Below are positions 1 through 8,628 of a stretch of 64,000 bases of DNA, in pieces. Position 1 is the first letter of the stretch; every line of letters starts with the position of its first letter. The DNA lies in NCBI RefSeq assembly GCF_018283455.1, contig NZ_JAAMTH010000009.1, positions 1 through 64,000 of the forward strand. The letters are read 5' to 3'. The translations under genes were made by a program, and so were the position numbers. Source of the DNA: Planococcus sp. MSAK28401 (GTDB lineage Bacteria; Bacillota; Bacilli; Bacillales_A; Planococcaceae). The notes under the pieces were generated by a model. That model did not search any database. It was not told where the DNA came from and saw only the letters and a list, made by a program, of their open reading frames with translations.

Positions 1-777
1 GTGGAACAGCACGCCATTCGCGAAGAACAGGACTATGAAGATTACCTGTTGCTCAAAAGCATCTACGATGCGCATCGTGGGAAAGTCGGGTATCGCACCT
101 TTTATATGGCACTCGCTGAACTGCTTGAGACGCCGATGAACCACAAGAAGATTCTGCGCCTTATGCGCAAATTCAATCTCTTCGCCAAAATCCGACGAGC
201 GAATCCTTACAAGCAAATCGCCAAAGCCACACAGGAGCACGCGGTCTGTCCAAACCTCTTAAACCGCGAGTTTGAACAAGACGAACCCGGGAAGGTGTTC
301 GTGACCGATATTACGTACCTGCCCAACCGTTCGGGGCAAATGGCATATCTTTCTGCCGTGAAAGACGTCGCGACCCGAGAAATCGTCGCCTATGAAGTGA
401 CAACGACGCTCACAATGGAAATTGTGTACCACACCTTACAAAAGCTGAAGGAAGCGCTGGATGAAAATGTCCATCCAGAAGCGATGATTCATTCCGATCA
501 AGGCTTCCACTATACCCACCCTGAATGCCAACGACGCGTGAAGAAAATGAAATTGACCCAGTCGATGTCCCGCAGGGGCAACTGTCTCGACAATGCCCCC
601 ATCGAATCGTTTTTCGGTCACTTTAAAGATGAAGTCGAGTTTAAACAGGCGACCAGCCTAGCCGAATTAAAGGGGCTGGTGGATGAATACATGGCGCATT
701 ACAACGGAACGCGCAAGCAATGGAACCTAAAAAAGATGACTCCGGCACAATACCGAAGTCATCTGATCGCAGCCTAG
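1..777 (+). CDS. IS3-family (IS150-like) transposase OrfB, 5' end cut by window
   Basis: DDE integrase-type transposase that cuts and joins IS ends. Visible are an HTH_21-like N-terminal part and an rve core with the catalytic triad: D in VTDITYLP (about residue 102), D in HSDQGFHYT (about 164) and E in NAPIESFFGH (about 203). In IS3 elements OrfA normally lies just upstream and OrfB is made by frameshifting; that part is outside the window, so the true start is unknown. The stop at 775-777 is followed by a terminal inverted repeat at 800-824. The reading frame looks intact, so the element may be active. Confidence 0.9.
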   Translation: MEQHAIREEQDYEDYLLLKSIYDAHRGKVGYRTFYMALAELLETPMNHKKILRLMRKFNLFAKIRRANPYKQIAKATQEHAVCPNLLNREFEQDEPGKVFVTDITYLPNRSGQMAYLSAVKDVATREIVAYEVTTTLTMEIVYHTLQKLKEALDENVHPEAMIHSDQGFHYTHPECQRRVKKMKLTQSMSRRGNCLDNAPIESFFGHFKDEVEFKQATSLAELKGLVDEYMAHYNGTRKQWNLKKMTPAQYRSHLIAA

Positions 778-799
778 CTGCCGGGTGCTTTTATTAAAT

Positions 800-824
800 T
801 GTCCACTAAATGGGGCTCAGTTCA
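800..824 (+). repeat. Right terminal inverted repeat of the IS3-family element
   Basis: Read outside-in on the minus strand it begins TGAACTGAGCCCC, typical of IS150-group ends. A diverged copy of this end lies at 17028-17052 in the opposite orientation, which supports the boundary. The downstream minus-strand gene runs into this repeat. Confidence 0.8.
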
Positions 825-1279
825 TTCCTTAAAATCGGGAGTCTATTCTTTAGGATTTTGTTGTTTTCCCATTTAACCATAAGAGCATCTATCTTCTGGT
901 CCTCATAAATATGAAAATATAGATCATCTATGTATTCCTTTACTTCTTCAATTCCTTCGACTTCATAATTCCCTGCCACCCCACTAATAAGATCTGCCGG
1001 AATATCTCCGTGCGGAGGATAGCCTAACTCAATCACAAGCTTGTTAAATGTGATGGCATCTTCTCCAATTTCTTCTAGCGTTAGTTTCAGATGCTGATAA
1101 GAATCCTTCATATAAGAATCAAAAGAATTTTGCATAAGGTTCTGTAAGCGCAAGCTTAATCTTACTAAATCCTGATTATTATTCATTGCTACGAATTTAG
1201 ACGGGAGTTTGCCTTCTCTTATAAGACTATTTTGAACGCGAGTTATAGAATTCAAAAATTTTAACACTTCTCTGTTCAT
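806..1279 (-). pseudogene. Unknown protein, 3' end replaced by IS insertion
   Basis: Start ATG at 1279 has a clear AAAGGAG ribosome binding site. The frame codes for about 157 aa rich in charged helical sequence with a conserved-looking middle (ELGYPPHGDIPADL). The last residues (ELSPI and the TAG stop) are encoded by the IS terminal repeat, so the native C-terminus has been lost. I do not recognise the family. The intact gene probably continued where the IS now sits. Whether the truncated product works is unknown. Confidence 0.6.
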
Positions 1280-1378
1280 AAAAACTCTCCTTTCCACTTG
1301 ATAAATCATTTTGAAGATGAAATATATTTCAGATATACAAATCTTAACATCAAAATGAAATTTTCAATGTTTTTAAAC

Positions 1379-1406
1379 CGTTCGTAAAAGTACACTTTTA
1401 CGAACG
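1379..1406. repeat. Resolvase subsite-I-like palindrome, copy R1
   Basis: Two perfect 13-bp inverted arms (CGTTCGTAAAAGT and its complement) around central AC. It is identical in arms to the subsite I next to the resolvase gene at 26117-26144. It lies just upstream of the toxin-antitoxin module. Confidence 0.75.
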
Positions 1407-1459
1407 AATATCAAAAGTCTCATGCACTTAAAACATGTTAGGTTTTCTAATATAAATTA

Positions 1460-1495
1460 AAAAGACTTTTAAAAGTCTTTTAAAAAGTATATAAT
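1460..1495 (+). promoter_or_regulatory. Promoter/operator of the toxin-antitoxin operon
   Basis: A perfect 22-bp palindrome (half-site AAAAGACTTTT) at 1460-1481 is followed by a TATAAT -10 box at 1490-1495 and the antitoxin ribosome binding site. Phd/YefM antitoxins commonly bind palindromes over their own promoter, so this is the likely autoregulatory operator. Confidence 0.6.
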
Positions 1496-1522
1496 GAAAC
1501 TAACCTAAAGGAGTGGATGGAA

Positions 1523-1843
1523 ATGGCGATGAGAATACTGGATATCCCTACAACTTCGATTTCGAATGTCAAACGGTCACCCATGGAAGCTTTTCAGAAG
1601 GCCGATCAAGAAGCTGCTGGCGTGTATGTCTTCAACCGTGAAAAGGTTGCCGGTGTGATGCTTACCCAAAAACAATACGAGTCCTTGAACAGAGAAATAG
1701 AAGAACTTTACGATCAGCTGGCTGATTTGATGGCTGAAAAACGGCTGCTGACAGAAAATGTCTCTACTTTTTCAGACGTGGAAGTTCGCGGTGCAACCGC
1801 AACTGAATCCCCTGTCATTGATGAAGAAGACGGGTGGGAATAA
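1523..1843 (+). CDS. Type II antitoxin, Phd/YefM-like
   Basis: About 106 aa. The N-terminal segment (RILDIPTTSISNVKRSPMEAFQKADQEAAGVYVFNREKVAGVMLT) has the Phd/YefM DNA-binding layout; a C-terminal acidic tail (IDEEDGWE) would bind and block the toxin. ATGs at 1517, 1523 and 1529 are possible; 1523 is best spaced from the AAAGGAG at 1507-1513. The toxin gene follows 3 nt after the stop, the classic antitoxin-first order. Such pairs stabilise plasmids or modules by post-segregational killing (family knowledge). Confidence 0.8.
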   Translation: MAMRILDIPTTSISNVKRSPMEAFQKADQEAAGVYVFNREKVAGVMLTQKQYESLNREIEELYDQLADLMAEKRLLTENVSTFSDVEVRGATATESPVIDEEDGWE

Positions 1844-1846
1844 CCG

Positions 1847-2137
1847 TTGTATCAACTTGAATGGACACAGTATTCAAAGGAAGATTATGAACAGCTTGAT
1901 GGCAGCCAAAAGATCTTTGTCAATAAAGCGCTGGACCGAATCAAATTGAGAGGCATGGAAGCCGGCCAATCCCTTCATGGCAATTTGGCGCAATGCAACA
2001 AGCTGAAAAACAAGAAGATGGGCCTGCGGATTATTTTCAGAGAAGCCGAGGGAACCATCCAAGTGATTCAGATTGTGGCCATCGGTAAACGCGACAAAGA
2101 AAAGATTTATAAGATGGCTGAAGAGCGACTAGACTAA
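1847..2137 (+). CDS. RelE/YoeB-like toxin
   Basis: 96 aa with a TTG start at 1847. The fold signature is RelE/ParE superfamily: EWTQYSKEDYEQLDGSQKIFVNKALDRI followed by LRIIFREAEGTIQVIQIVAIGKRDKEKIYKMAEERL. RelE-type members cleave mRNA on the ribosome; ParE-type members poison gyrase. The sequence alone does not separate them, though the GKRDKEKIY C-terminus favours a RelE-like mRNase. Translation is probably coupled to the antitoxin. A strong terminator follows at 2168-2222. Confidence 0.8.
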   Translation: MYQLEWTQYSKEDYEQLDGSQKIFVNKALDRIKLRGMEAGQSLHGNLAQCNKLKNKKMGLRIIFREAEGTIQVIQIVAIGKRDKEKIYKMAEERLD

Positions 2138-2167
2138 CTAAAAGGAAGAAAAGGTTCCTCCTATTAA

Positions 2168-2222
2168 TAAGAGCCCGGCATACCGGCACTTCTAAAGTGC
2201 TCGCTATGCCGGACTCTTTTTT
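2168..2222 (+). terminator. Terminator of toxin-antitoxin operon
   Basis: Long hairpin with arms AGAGcCCGGCATA and TATGCCGGaCTCT followed by a run of T. It lies between the toxin gene and dif-like site A. Confidence 0.85.
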
Positions 2223-2256
2223 ATTCAACCAGGTTATTCTCTTATTTAATGCCGCA

Positions 2257-2284
2257 ACTTCTGATAATCCTTCATATGTTAACT
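2257..2284 (+). repeat. dif-like Xer site A
   Basis: Left half ACTTCTGATAA, spacer TCCTTC, right half ATATGTTAACT. Matches the Bacillus dif layout (halves ACTTCCTAGAA and TTATGTAAACT, from memory). Left border of the hslO/MerR module. Confidence 0.8.
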
Positions 2285-2384
2285 AAAAATAAATATCGTG
2301 AAAATTTCATTCTCCCCTTGAACCTTACGTAGGGTAATGTTTTATAGTAAAGCTAGCTTACTTTTGCAAAAGGGGGGAATCGTT

Positions 2385-3245
2385 GTGCAAAATGCCATTG
2401 TTAAGGCATTAATTAATGAAGAACAGATTCGTCTATATTTTATTGATAATTCCCAGTTGCTTCGCGATATCTATGCCTTAAACCAGGAACTTCCTAAACC
2501 GCTTAAACTGATGTTAGGCAAAACGATATCAGCAATGAGCATACTCTCTGGTACGCTCAAAGGGAACCAGCGAATGAGCCTCCAGGTAACGTTGAGCAAC
2601 ACTCGCCATAAGATTTTTGCGGAAGCCGAAGCGAATGGAAATGTCAGAGGATACCTGAACGAGGAACTTTTGAGATCTTCTAATATAGAAGAAAAGTCGA
2701 TGCAAGATTTGATTGGACCTTCTGGGATGATCCGTGTCATAAAGGGTTCTGAGATGAATCAATTCACCAGTATTACCGATATGCCAAATCAACATATCAC
2801 GGATGATATCGCCAACTATTTTGTGCAGAGTGATCAGACGCCGACCTATCTTTATTCCGACATTCAGTTGGATAATGGAGCTTCCCTTCTTTCCAGCCAT
2901 GCCCTATATGCACAACTGCTTCCCGGTGCACCACCACAACTGCTTTCAGAAGTGAAAATGATTGTAAAAGCCAATCCGGATATTTTCAGTAAACTAAACG
3001 CTGAAAAAGCGAGTGACAGCGAAGAAGCGTTAACCCAGTTGTTTGGAGATGCAAAAATCATCGGCCATTGCTCCAGTCAATTTTTCTGCGGATGCAGTAA
3101 AGAAATGTTCTATGGCATGCTTTATTCATTGAAAGAAGAGGAAATCAAACGGAGCATTGAGCGAAAGGAAGACATTGAAGCTTTTTGCCATATTTGCGGG
3201 AAAACCTACACGTTTGAGCAAAAGGAGATGCAGCAACTCTTCTAA
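2385..3245 (+). CDS. hslO: Hsp33 redox-regulated chaperone
   Basis: 286 aa, the usual Hsp33 length. GTG at 2385 is preferred over the upstream in-frame ATG at 2337 because AGGGGGG lies seven bases before it and VQNAIVKALINEEQIRLYF is the normal Hsp33 N-terminus. The C-terminal redox switch has the zinc ligands CGC and CHIC, needed for oxidative activation of holdase activity. It is paired with a MerR regulator between two dif-like sites, so it is probably an accessory copy additional to the chromosomal one (inference). Confidence 0.92.
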   Translation: MQNAIVKALINEEQIRLYFIDNSQLLRDIYALNQELPKPLKLMLGKTISAMSILSGTLKGNQRMSLQVTLSNTRHKIFAEAEANGNVRGYLNEELLRSSNIEEKSMQDLIGPSGMIRVIKGSEMNQFTSITDMPNQHITDDIANYFVQSDQTPTYLYSDIQLDNGASLLSSHALYAQLLPGAPPQLLSEVKMIVKANPDIFSKLNAEKASDSEEALTQLFGDAKIIGHCSSQFFCGCSKEMFYGMLYSLKEEEIKRSIERKEDIEAFCHICGKTYTFEQKEMQQLF

Positions 3246-3304
3246 CTTCGAATTTCTCGGTTTTAGTTGGTGAATAGAAATGTTGTTAAATGGAGGCTAA
3301 GCGA

Positions 3305-4033
3305 ATGAAGGAACATTGGAAAGTCGGAGAAGTTGCCGAATTGGCGGGTTTAACGATTCGAACTTTACGCTATTACGATCAAATCTGTTTATTTTCACCT
3401 TCTCAGTATACGGAGTCAGGGCATCGGCTTTACACGAAAGCAGATTTGGTCCGTCTTCAGCCCATTTTGTCCTTAAAGCAGATGGGCATGTCGTTAGAAG
3501 AAATACAACTTCTGTTGTCTAATCCGGAGGAACAAACCGTTGCGGAGATTTTGCAAACCCAAATTTCTCGCGTCAAAAAAGAGATAGAGGTTCAGCAAAA
3601 ACTAGTAGCAGAGCTGGAAAATGCGTTATCGGCTGCGCGCAGCAATCGGACCATGTCGATTCCAGAACTTACTAAATTAATGGAGGCGCTGAAAATGAAT
3701 AAGGAAAAATACTTTTCGAAGCAGCAATTGGATACCATGGAAAGCAGATATGAGAATGCTGATAAACAACTCTTAAAGCAGGCCGAGCAAGAGTTTAACG
3801 ATCTTATCAAGGAAATACGTTTGGAAAAAGAAAAAGGCGCTTCTCCTTCCGATGAAAAAGTACAAGATTTAGCGAAAAAATGGAATGACATCGTGAATGC
3901 CTTTTCCGAAGACGATAGGACTTTCCGCAAGCAAGCCGAACATTTCCACGCCGAAAACCCAGGGAACGAACTGCAATGTGAAATAGATGGCGAGCTATAC
4001 CAATTTATCAACCAAGCATTAAACCATAAGTGA
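3305..4033 (+). CDS. MerR-family regulator with TipAS-like C-terminal domain
   Basis: 242 aa. N-terminal winged helix WKVGEVAELAGLTIRTLRYYDQ and the dimer helix are typical MerR; the C-terminal 110 residues (helical, with LAKKWNDIVNAFSEDDRTF) resemble the TipAS ligand-binding domain. ATG 3305 sits eight bases after GGAGG, so the in-frame ATG at 3290 that overlaps this motif was not used. It probably regulates its own operon, which ends in a terminator. The effector is unknown. Confidence 0.85.
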   Translation: MKEHWKVGEVAELAGLTIRTLRYYDQICLFSPSQYTESGHRLYTKADLVRLQPILSLKQMGMSLEEIQLLLSNPEEQTVAEILQTQISRVKKEIEVQQKLVAELENALSAARSNRTMSIPELTKLMEALKMNKEKYFSKQQLDTMESRYENADKQLLKQAEQEFNDLIKEIRLEKEKGASPSDEKVQDLAKKWNDIVNAFSEDDRTFRKQAEHFHAENPGNELQCEIDGELYQFINQALNHK

Positions 4034-4042
4034 TTTTATATG

Positions 4043-4088
4043 AAAGGAAGAGGAAAAGCTGATAAGTTGGCTTTCCCTCTTCCTTTCT
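4043..4088 (+). terminator. Terminator after the MerR gene
   Basis: Hairpin arms AAAGGAAGAGGAAA and TTTCCCTCTTCCTTTC, then TTG. It precedes dif-like site B by 18 bp. Confidence 0.7.
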
Positions 4089-4106
4089 TGTAGTTGTTTT
4101 TAGAGA

Positions 4107-4134
4107 GCTGCCGATAATCCCTCATATATAAACT
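4107..4134 (+). repeat. dif-like Xer site B
   Basis: Left half GCTGCCGATAA, spacer TCCCTC, right half ATATATAAACT. Right border of the hslO module and left border of the sulfur module. Confidence 0.75.
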
Positions 4135-4210
4135 TAAGAAACATTTAGCAGCGGAGAATTCCTCTTCCACACATTTTCTGCTTTTTTCTTTTTCTTACAT
4201 CATGATTTCT

Positions 4211-5098
4211 CTAAAACTCTTTGTTGCTTCTTAACAAATCTATGAAAACAGAAAGTGCTTTGGTTTGAAACGGCGAGTTGGTAATAATGGCGAATTCCCT
4301 TAAATGCGGCATTCCTTTGACATCCAGCACTTTCAAATCAACGGATTTCAGTTCTTTTTGAATGGCCCACTCGGATAAAAGACTAATGCCGTCCCCTGCT
4401 TCAACCATTGTTTTAATGGATTGGTTACTGCTGAATTCCATGATATTTTCCGGGTGAAAGTTGTGCTGTTGGAAAACATTTTCTGCTGCCTCTCTTGTCC
4501 CGGAGCCATCTTCTCTTAAAATCCATGGCTGTGCTGCAAGTTGATCGATAGTGATTGCCTTCTTGCTTTGCGTCAAGGGGTTTTTTAGAGAGGCAAAGAT
4601 CACCATTCGATCTTCTGCGAATATTTCTGTCTGAAGTTTTGGCTTTTCTTTAAACCGTCCTTCTACAATGCCGATATCCAATTGGTGATTTGCGACCATT
4701 TCAGCAATAACAGCCGTATTGGCGATTGTAACTGCGGCTTTAATATTTGGATAGCTGACCTTTAATTTAGCGATAATCCCCGGAAGAATATATTCTCCAA
4801 ATGTATAGCTGGCGCCCACTGATAGCTTTCCAGCAGCCTGACTGCTCAAATCTTCCACCAGGTGTTGCATCTTCTCGTAAAGTTCTGTCATTTCTTTCGC
4901 ATGATGATAAACGATTTCTCCTGCTTTATTCAACCGCACATATTTGTTCGTTCTCTCCAGAAGTTTCACTCCCATTTCAGTTTCGAGCGAACGGATATGC
5001 TGGCTGACAGCCGGCTGCGTCATGTGCAATTGCTTTGCGGCCTTAGAAAAATTTTGCTCTTCCACGACTTTAACAAACACTTCAAGCGCTTGATTCAT
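4211..5098 (-). CDS. LysR-family regulator, CysL/YeiE-like
   Basis: 295 aa, the standard LysR length. Winged HTH at residues 1-60 (FVKVVEEQNFSKAAKQLHMTQPAVSQHIRSLE) and a periplasmic-binding-type effector domain from about 90. It is divergent from the yeiH-like gene, with 110 bp between the starts, the usual LysR-target arrangement. In Enterobacteria YeiE sits next to yeiH, and Bacillus CysL controls sulfite reductase, so a sulfur-related signal is likely. The effector is not known. Confidence 0.88.
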   Translation of the reverse strand: MNQALEVFVKVVEEQNFSKAAKQLHMTQPAVSQHIRSLETEMGVKLLERTNKYVRLNKAGEIVYHHAKEMTELYEKMQHLVEDLSSQAAGKLSVGASYTFGEYILPGIIAKLKVSYPNIKAAVTIANTAVIAEMVANHQLDIGIVEGRFKEKPKLQTEIFAEDRMVIFASLKNPLTQSKKAITIDQLAAQPWILREDGSGTREAAENVFQQHNFHPENIMEFSSNQSIKTMVEAGDGISLLSEWAIQKELKSVDLKVLDVKGMPHLREFAIITNSPFQTKALSVFIDLLRSNKEF

Positions 5099-5208
5099 AG
5101 TTCTCCCTCCGAAGACATTTTTTAATAAGTTTTACTTATTATCATACACCTTATTATTTATTTTACTTATCTCAGACACCTTCTTATAATGACTGAAGAG
5201 GTGAGCTT
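5099..5208. promoter_or_regulatory. Divergent LysR/yeiH control region
   Basis: AT-rich 110-bp gap containing repeated TTTTACTTAT / ATAAGTTTTACTTATTAT elements around 5126-5170, with dyad symmetry expected of LysR sites. No exact operator can be assigned from sequence alone. A GAGGTGA ribosome binding site precedes ATG 5209. Confidence 0.5.
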
Positions 5209-6246
5209 ATGTCATCAAAGCACTTTTCATCAAACAATTCTAATTTTCCCGATTCACCAAATATGAAAGCATGGATAAGCGGTGTATTCTTTACGTTTCT
5301 TATCGCTTTTTTGGGATATTTACTGGCAAAAGCTCCCGGCTTTGATTTTATCGGACAAATGGCATGCGCCATTATCATAGCGGTCTTCTACCGGCAAGCT
5401 TTTGGATACCCATCCAATATACGCACTGGCATAACTTTTTCATCCAAGCATTTGCTGAGGGCTGCGATTATTTTATATGGGCTGAAGCTTAACATCGACA
5501 TTGTGCTGAGCGATGGCATTGGCTTATTGGTCAGAGACGTAGGAGTCATTGTGTTCGCTATCGTCGGAACGATCTTGCTCGCTAAGCTCTTCAAGGCGGA
5601 TAAAAATATATCCTTATTGCTGGGTGTAGGAACAGGTATATGCGGAGCCGCCGCAATTGCCGCCGTGGCTCCTATTATTAAAGCGAAAGACGAAGACACA
5701 GCCATCGGCGTGGGCATTATTGCGTTGATGGGAACAGTTTTCGCCATCTCCTACATCATCCTTCGGCCATTCTTGCCAATTGGTGATATCGAATATGGCT
5801 TATGGACGGGAACGAGCTTGCACGAAGTGGCTCATGTGGCACTGGCAGGCGCTCCAGCCGGAGAAGATGGATTGGCTCTGGCTTTGCTCGCGAAATTGGG
5901 CCGTGTCTTTCTTCTTATACCGGTTTGCTTCATTTTTATTGTTCTCACGAAGCGAAAAAATAATGGCTCGGAAGAAAAAAGCAGTAAGATTGAATTTCCC
6001 TGGTTTCTTCTTGGATTCATTGCAATGAGTATACTTGGCAGTTATGTACTGGGTCCTGTCATTTCCATACCAGCCGGCTTGATGGAAGCTGTTTCTGTTT
6101 TAACAACTTGGCTGTTGACTGCTGCTATGGTAGGTTTGGGACTGAACGTAAGTCTGCGGGATTTACGGGAACGTGCTATGCTTCCCTTGGCTGCAATGAC
6201 CATCGTTTCTATTGCATTATCGGTATTGACGTACTTCATAATTTAA
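5209..6246 (+). CDS. YeiH-family putative anion (sulfate/sulfite) exporter
   Basis: 345 aa with about ten hydrophobic segments. The first is at residues 22-44; the Gly-rich motif LLGVGTGICGAAAIAAVAPIIKA near 140 is characteristic of the YeiH/PSE family. Members are annotated as sulfate exporters, mostly by genomic association. Start ATG has a GAGGTGA ribosome binding site. It is the first gene of an operon with EamA and PatB-like genes and is probably controlled by the divergent LysR. Confidence 0.87.
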   Translation: MSSKHFSSNNSNFPDSPNMKAWISGVFFTFLIAFLGYLLAKAPGFDFIGQMACAIIIAVFYRQAFGYPSNIRTGITFSSKHLLRAAIILYGLKLNIDIVLSDGIGLLVRDVGVIVFAIVGTILLAKLFKADKNISLLLGVGTGICGAAAIAAVAPIIKAKDEDTAIGVGIIALMGTVFAISYIILRPFLPIGDIEYGLWTGTSLHEVAHVALAGAPAGEDGLALALLAKLGRVFLLIPVCFIFIVLTKRKNNGSEEKSSKIEFPWFLLGFIAMSILGSYVLGPVISIPAGLMEAVSVLTTWLLTAAMVGLGLNVSLRDLRERAMLPLAAMTIVSIALSVLTYFII

Positions 6247-6256
6247 GGAGGATAAA

Positions 6257-7159
6257 GTGAACCAGAAAACTTTTTTTATGGCTTTTATCACTATTCTTAT
6301 TTGGGGATCCACTTTCGCAGCAATCGGTGCCAGTTTAGAAGGTGGATATGAAGCCGGCCATTTAGTATTGGTCCGTTATCTTATCGCATCTTTACTATTT
6401 TTAATTTATGCTCTTTTCAACAGAAAACAGTTAAAAAAACCCACTAAAAATGACTTGTTGAAAATTATAATTTTGGGCTGGGTTGGGATCAGTGTATACC
6501 ACATAGGCGTAACTTTTGGCATACAAACTATCCCTGCTGGAACTGCCGGCATGCTTATTGGTGCAGCGCCGATTTTCACAGCAGTTATTGCGATGCTTGT
6601 ATTAAAAGAACGATTAACCGTATTAGGATGGGTTGGCTTGGGAGTGGGCTTTGCCGGCATTGTTTTAATCGCTGTCGGTTCCAGTGGATCATCCTTTTCT
6701 TTAGCCAGCGGAGCCTTATTTGTCTTAGGCGCCGCCATAGCAACTTCTATTTTCTTTGTATTTCAAAAGCCATTGCTTACAAGATATAACCCGATTGAAC
6801 TTACCGCCTATTTCACATGGGCAGGAACGCTTCCCTTTTTCATATTTTCGCCTGGCCTGTTGGATACGCTTCAACAAGCTACTGCTGAAGCGCATCTATC
6901 CGCTATATACGTAGGTATCTTTCCAGCCTGTATTGCTTATGTAACTTGGGCAAAGGCCCTTTCTTCCGGAAATGCCAGTGCGGTAGCGAGTATGATGTAC
7001 TTGGAACCCGCCATTGCTATAGCTGTTGCATGGGTTTGGTTAAAAGAATGGCCTGAAACTCTTTCAATTACAGGTGGAATCGTTGCTCTTGCTGGGGTTA
7101 TTATTATCAATGCGCTGGGAAGAAATAAAGCTGGCAGTAAACTCGGATTAAATGAGTAA
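6257..7159 (+). CDS. EamA/DMT-family transporter
   Basis: 300 aa, ten predicted membrane spans in two EamA repeats (residues about 5-140 and 150-290). GTG start at 6257 follows TAAGGAGG, ten bases after the yeiH stop, so it is cotranscribed. Members export amino acids, metabolites or thiol compounds; in this context a cysteine-related metabolite is possible but unproven. Confidence 0.87.
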   Translation: MNQKTFFMAFITILIWGSTFAAIGASLEGGYEAGHLVLVRYLIASLLFLIYALFNRKQLKKPTKNDLLKIIILGWVGISVYHIGVTFGIQTIPAGTAGMLIGAAPIFTAVIAMLVLKERLTVLGWVGLGVGFAGIVLIAVGSSGSSFSLASGALFVLGAAIATSIFFVFQKPLLTRYNPIELTAYFTWAGTLPFFIFSPGLLDTLQQATAEAHLSAIYVGIFPACIAYVTWAKALSSGNASAVASMMYLEPAIAIAVAWVWLKEWPETLSITGGIVALAGVIIINALGRNKAGSKLGLNE

Positions 7160-7186
7160 AATTGAATTTTAAAGAGGAAAGATAAA

Positions 7187-8398
7187 ATGAATTCATTTGA
7201 AGAAATATATGACCGTAAAAATAGCCGATCCGTCAAATGGGATGCAATGGGCGAAATTTATAATTTAGATGAGACTTCTGATGTTTTGCCTATGTGGATC
7301 GCTGATATGGATTTTCCTGCTCCTTCACAAGTTCTAATGGCTTTACAAAAAAGACTCGATCACTCTATTTTTGGTTATTCTCTTATGTGCGATGAGTGCC
7401 GGGAAGCCGTCATCAACTGGCAAGCTAAACGAAATGATTGGCAAATCAACCCTGAATGGCTACTGTTCCATCACGGCATCATTCCGGCTATCGCCTCAAT
7501 CATCGAGACTTATACAGAGAAAGACGACAAAATATTAGTCACGCCACCTGTCTATCCTCCATTTTTTCAATTAGCCCAAAATCAGGACAGGAAAGTGCTG
7601 TATTCGAATCTTGTCGAACAAGACGGTCACTATACCATCGATTTCACAGACTTTGAGGAGAAATTAAAAGAATCCTCTCTTTTCATTCTTTGTAATCCGC
7701 ATAACCCCGGAGGCAGAGTCTGGTCGATTGAAGAATTGCAGAAAGTCATCAAACTTTGCAGCAAATACGATGTCCTCATTATTTCAGATGAAATTCATGG
7801 AGATTTAATTGTTGGTCCCGAACGGTATACCCCTTTAGCTAAAATTGCTGGAGAAGAAAGCAATCGGATCTTCACTTGCCTCGCCCCTACCAAAACATTT
7901 AACCTGGCAGGCATCCAAGTTGCTGCCATTGTGGCAACCGACAAAGAAAAACGCTTAAAACTGGAAAAACATGCATTAGCTCATGGTTCTGGCATGCTGA
8001 ACTCTTTTGCTTCAACTGCATTAATTGCAGCATATAACGAAAGTGAATCCTGGCTCGAACAAATGCTGTCAGTAATTTCCCGAAATATGGATTACGCCAT
8101 TAAAGAATTAAAGCGTCAAGTTCCTGGAATTGAAGTCACAAAACCTCAAGCGACTTATTTGTTATGGATCAATTATCGGTCTTTGCATTTATCGGAGAAA
8201 GAAGTAATGGATCTTCTGCTTACGCACGGAAAAGTTGCTTTGGAACCTGGCAGTAAATACGGAGAAGCCGGATTGGGATACCTCCGTTTAAATGTTGCCT
8301 GCCCCCGTCCAGTTTTGGAAGATGGCGTGAACAGAATAGCATTCGCATTAACCAAAGAGAAAAAACAAATGATGGAAACGAAAGAAGATGTGCTTTGA
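7187..8398 (+). CDS. patB: PatB/MalY-family PLP-dependent C-S lyase
   Basis: 403 aa fold-type I aminotransferase-like enzyme. Visible motifs: CNPHNPGGRVW, ISDEIHGDL (Asp binding the PLP pyridine nitrogen), and APTKTFNLAGIQ with the Schiff-base lysine at about residue 237. PatB/MalY enzymes split cystathionine or S-conjugated cysteine to a thiol or H2S plus pyruvate and ammonia. As the last gene of a LysR-YeiH-EamA module it may generate or detoxify reduced sulfur. AGAGGAAAG precedes the ATG. Confidence 0.88.
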   Translation: MNSFEEIYDRKNSRSVKWDAMGEIYNLDETSDVLPMWIADMDFPAPSQVLMALQKRLDHSIFGYSLMCDECREAVINWQAKRNDWQINPEWLLFHHGIIPAIASIIETYTEKDDKILVTPPVYPPFFQLAQNQDRKVLYSNLVEQDGHYTIDFTDFEEKLKESSLFILCNPHNPGGRVWSIEELQKVIKLCSKYDVLIISDEIHGDLIVGPERYTPLAKIAGEESNRIFTCLAPTKTFNLAGIQVAAIVATDKEKRLKLEKHALAHGSGMLNSFASTALIAAYNESESWLEQMLSVISRNMDYAIKELKRQVPGIEVTKPQATYLLWINYRSLHLSEKEVMDLLLTHGKVALEPGSKYGEAGLGYLRLNVACPRPVLEDGVNRIAFALTKEKKQMMETKEDVL

Positions 8399-8518
8399 AC
8401 AACCAGTGCTTGTACCCAGTCAATGCTCTAAAACCTATTGAAACTGGAACTGCAAGATTCGCGGGATTAAAATGTAGGGTAATATAGAGAATGCATTGTA
8501 ATTTTTTTAAGAAAAATA

Positions 8519-8556
8519 GAGGATGGAAGGCTTGTTCAAGCTATCCATCCTCTTAT
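8519..8556 (+). terminator. Terminator after patB
   Basis: Hairpin GAGGATGG / CCATCCTC with a 19-base loop region and T-rich tail, 120 bp after the patB stop and 43 bp before dif-like site C. Confidence 0.65.
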
Positions 8557-8599
8557 TGATATTTTAAACTCCTATAATAAAAGTATTTGTTATTTACGA

Positions 8600-8628
8600 A
8601 CTTCCGGTAACCTCATAATATGTAAACT
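8600..8628 (+). repeat. dif-like Xer site C
   Basis: Left half ACTTCCGGTAA, 7-bp spacer CCTCATA, right half ATATGTAAACT (identical to Bacillus dif except the first base). Border between the sulfur and pepD modules. Confidence 0.78.
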
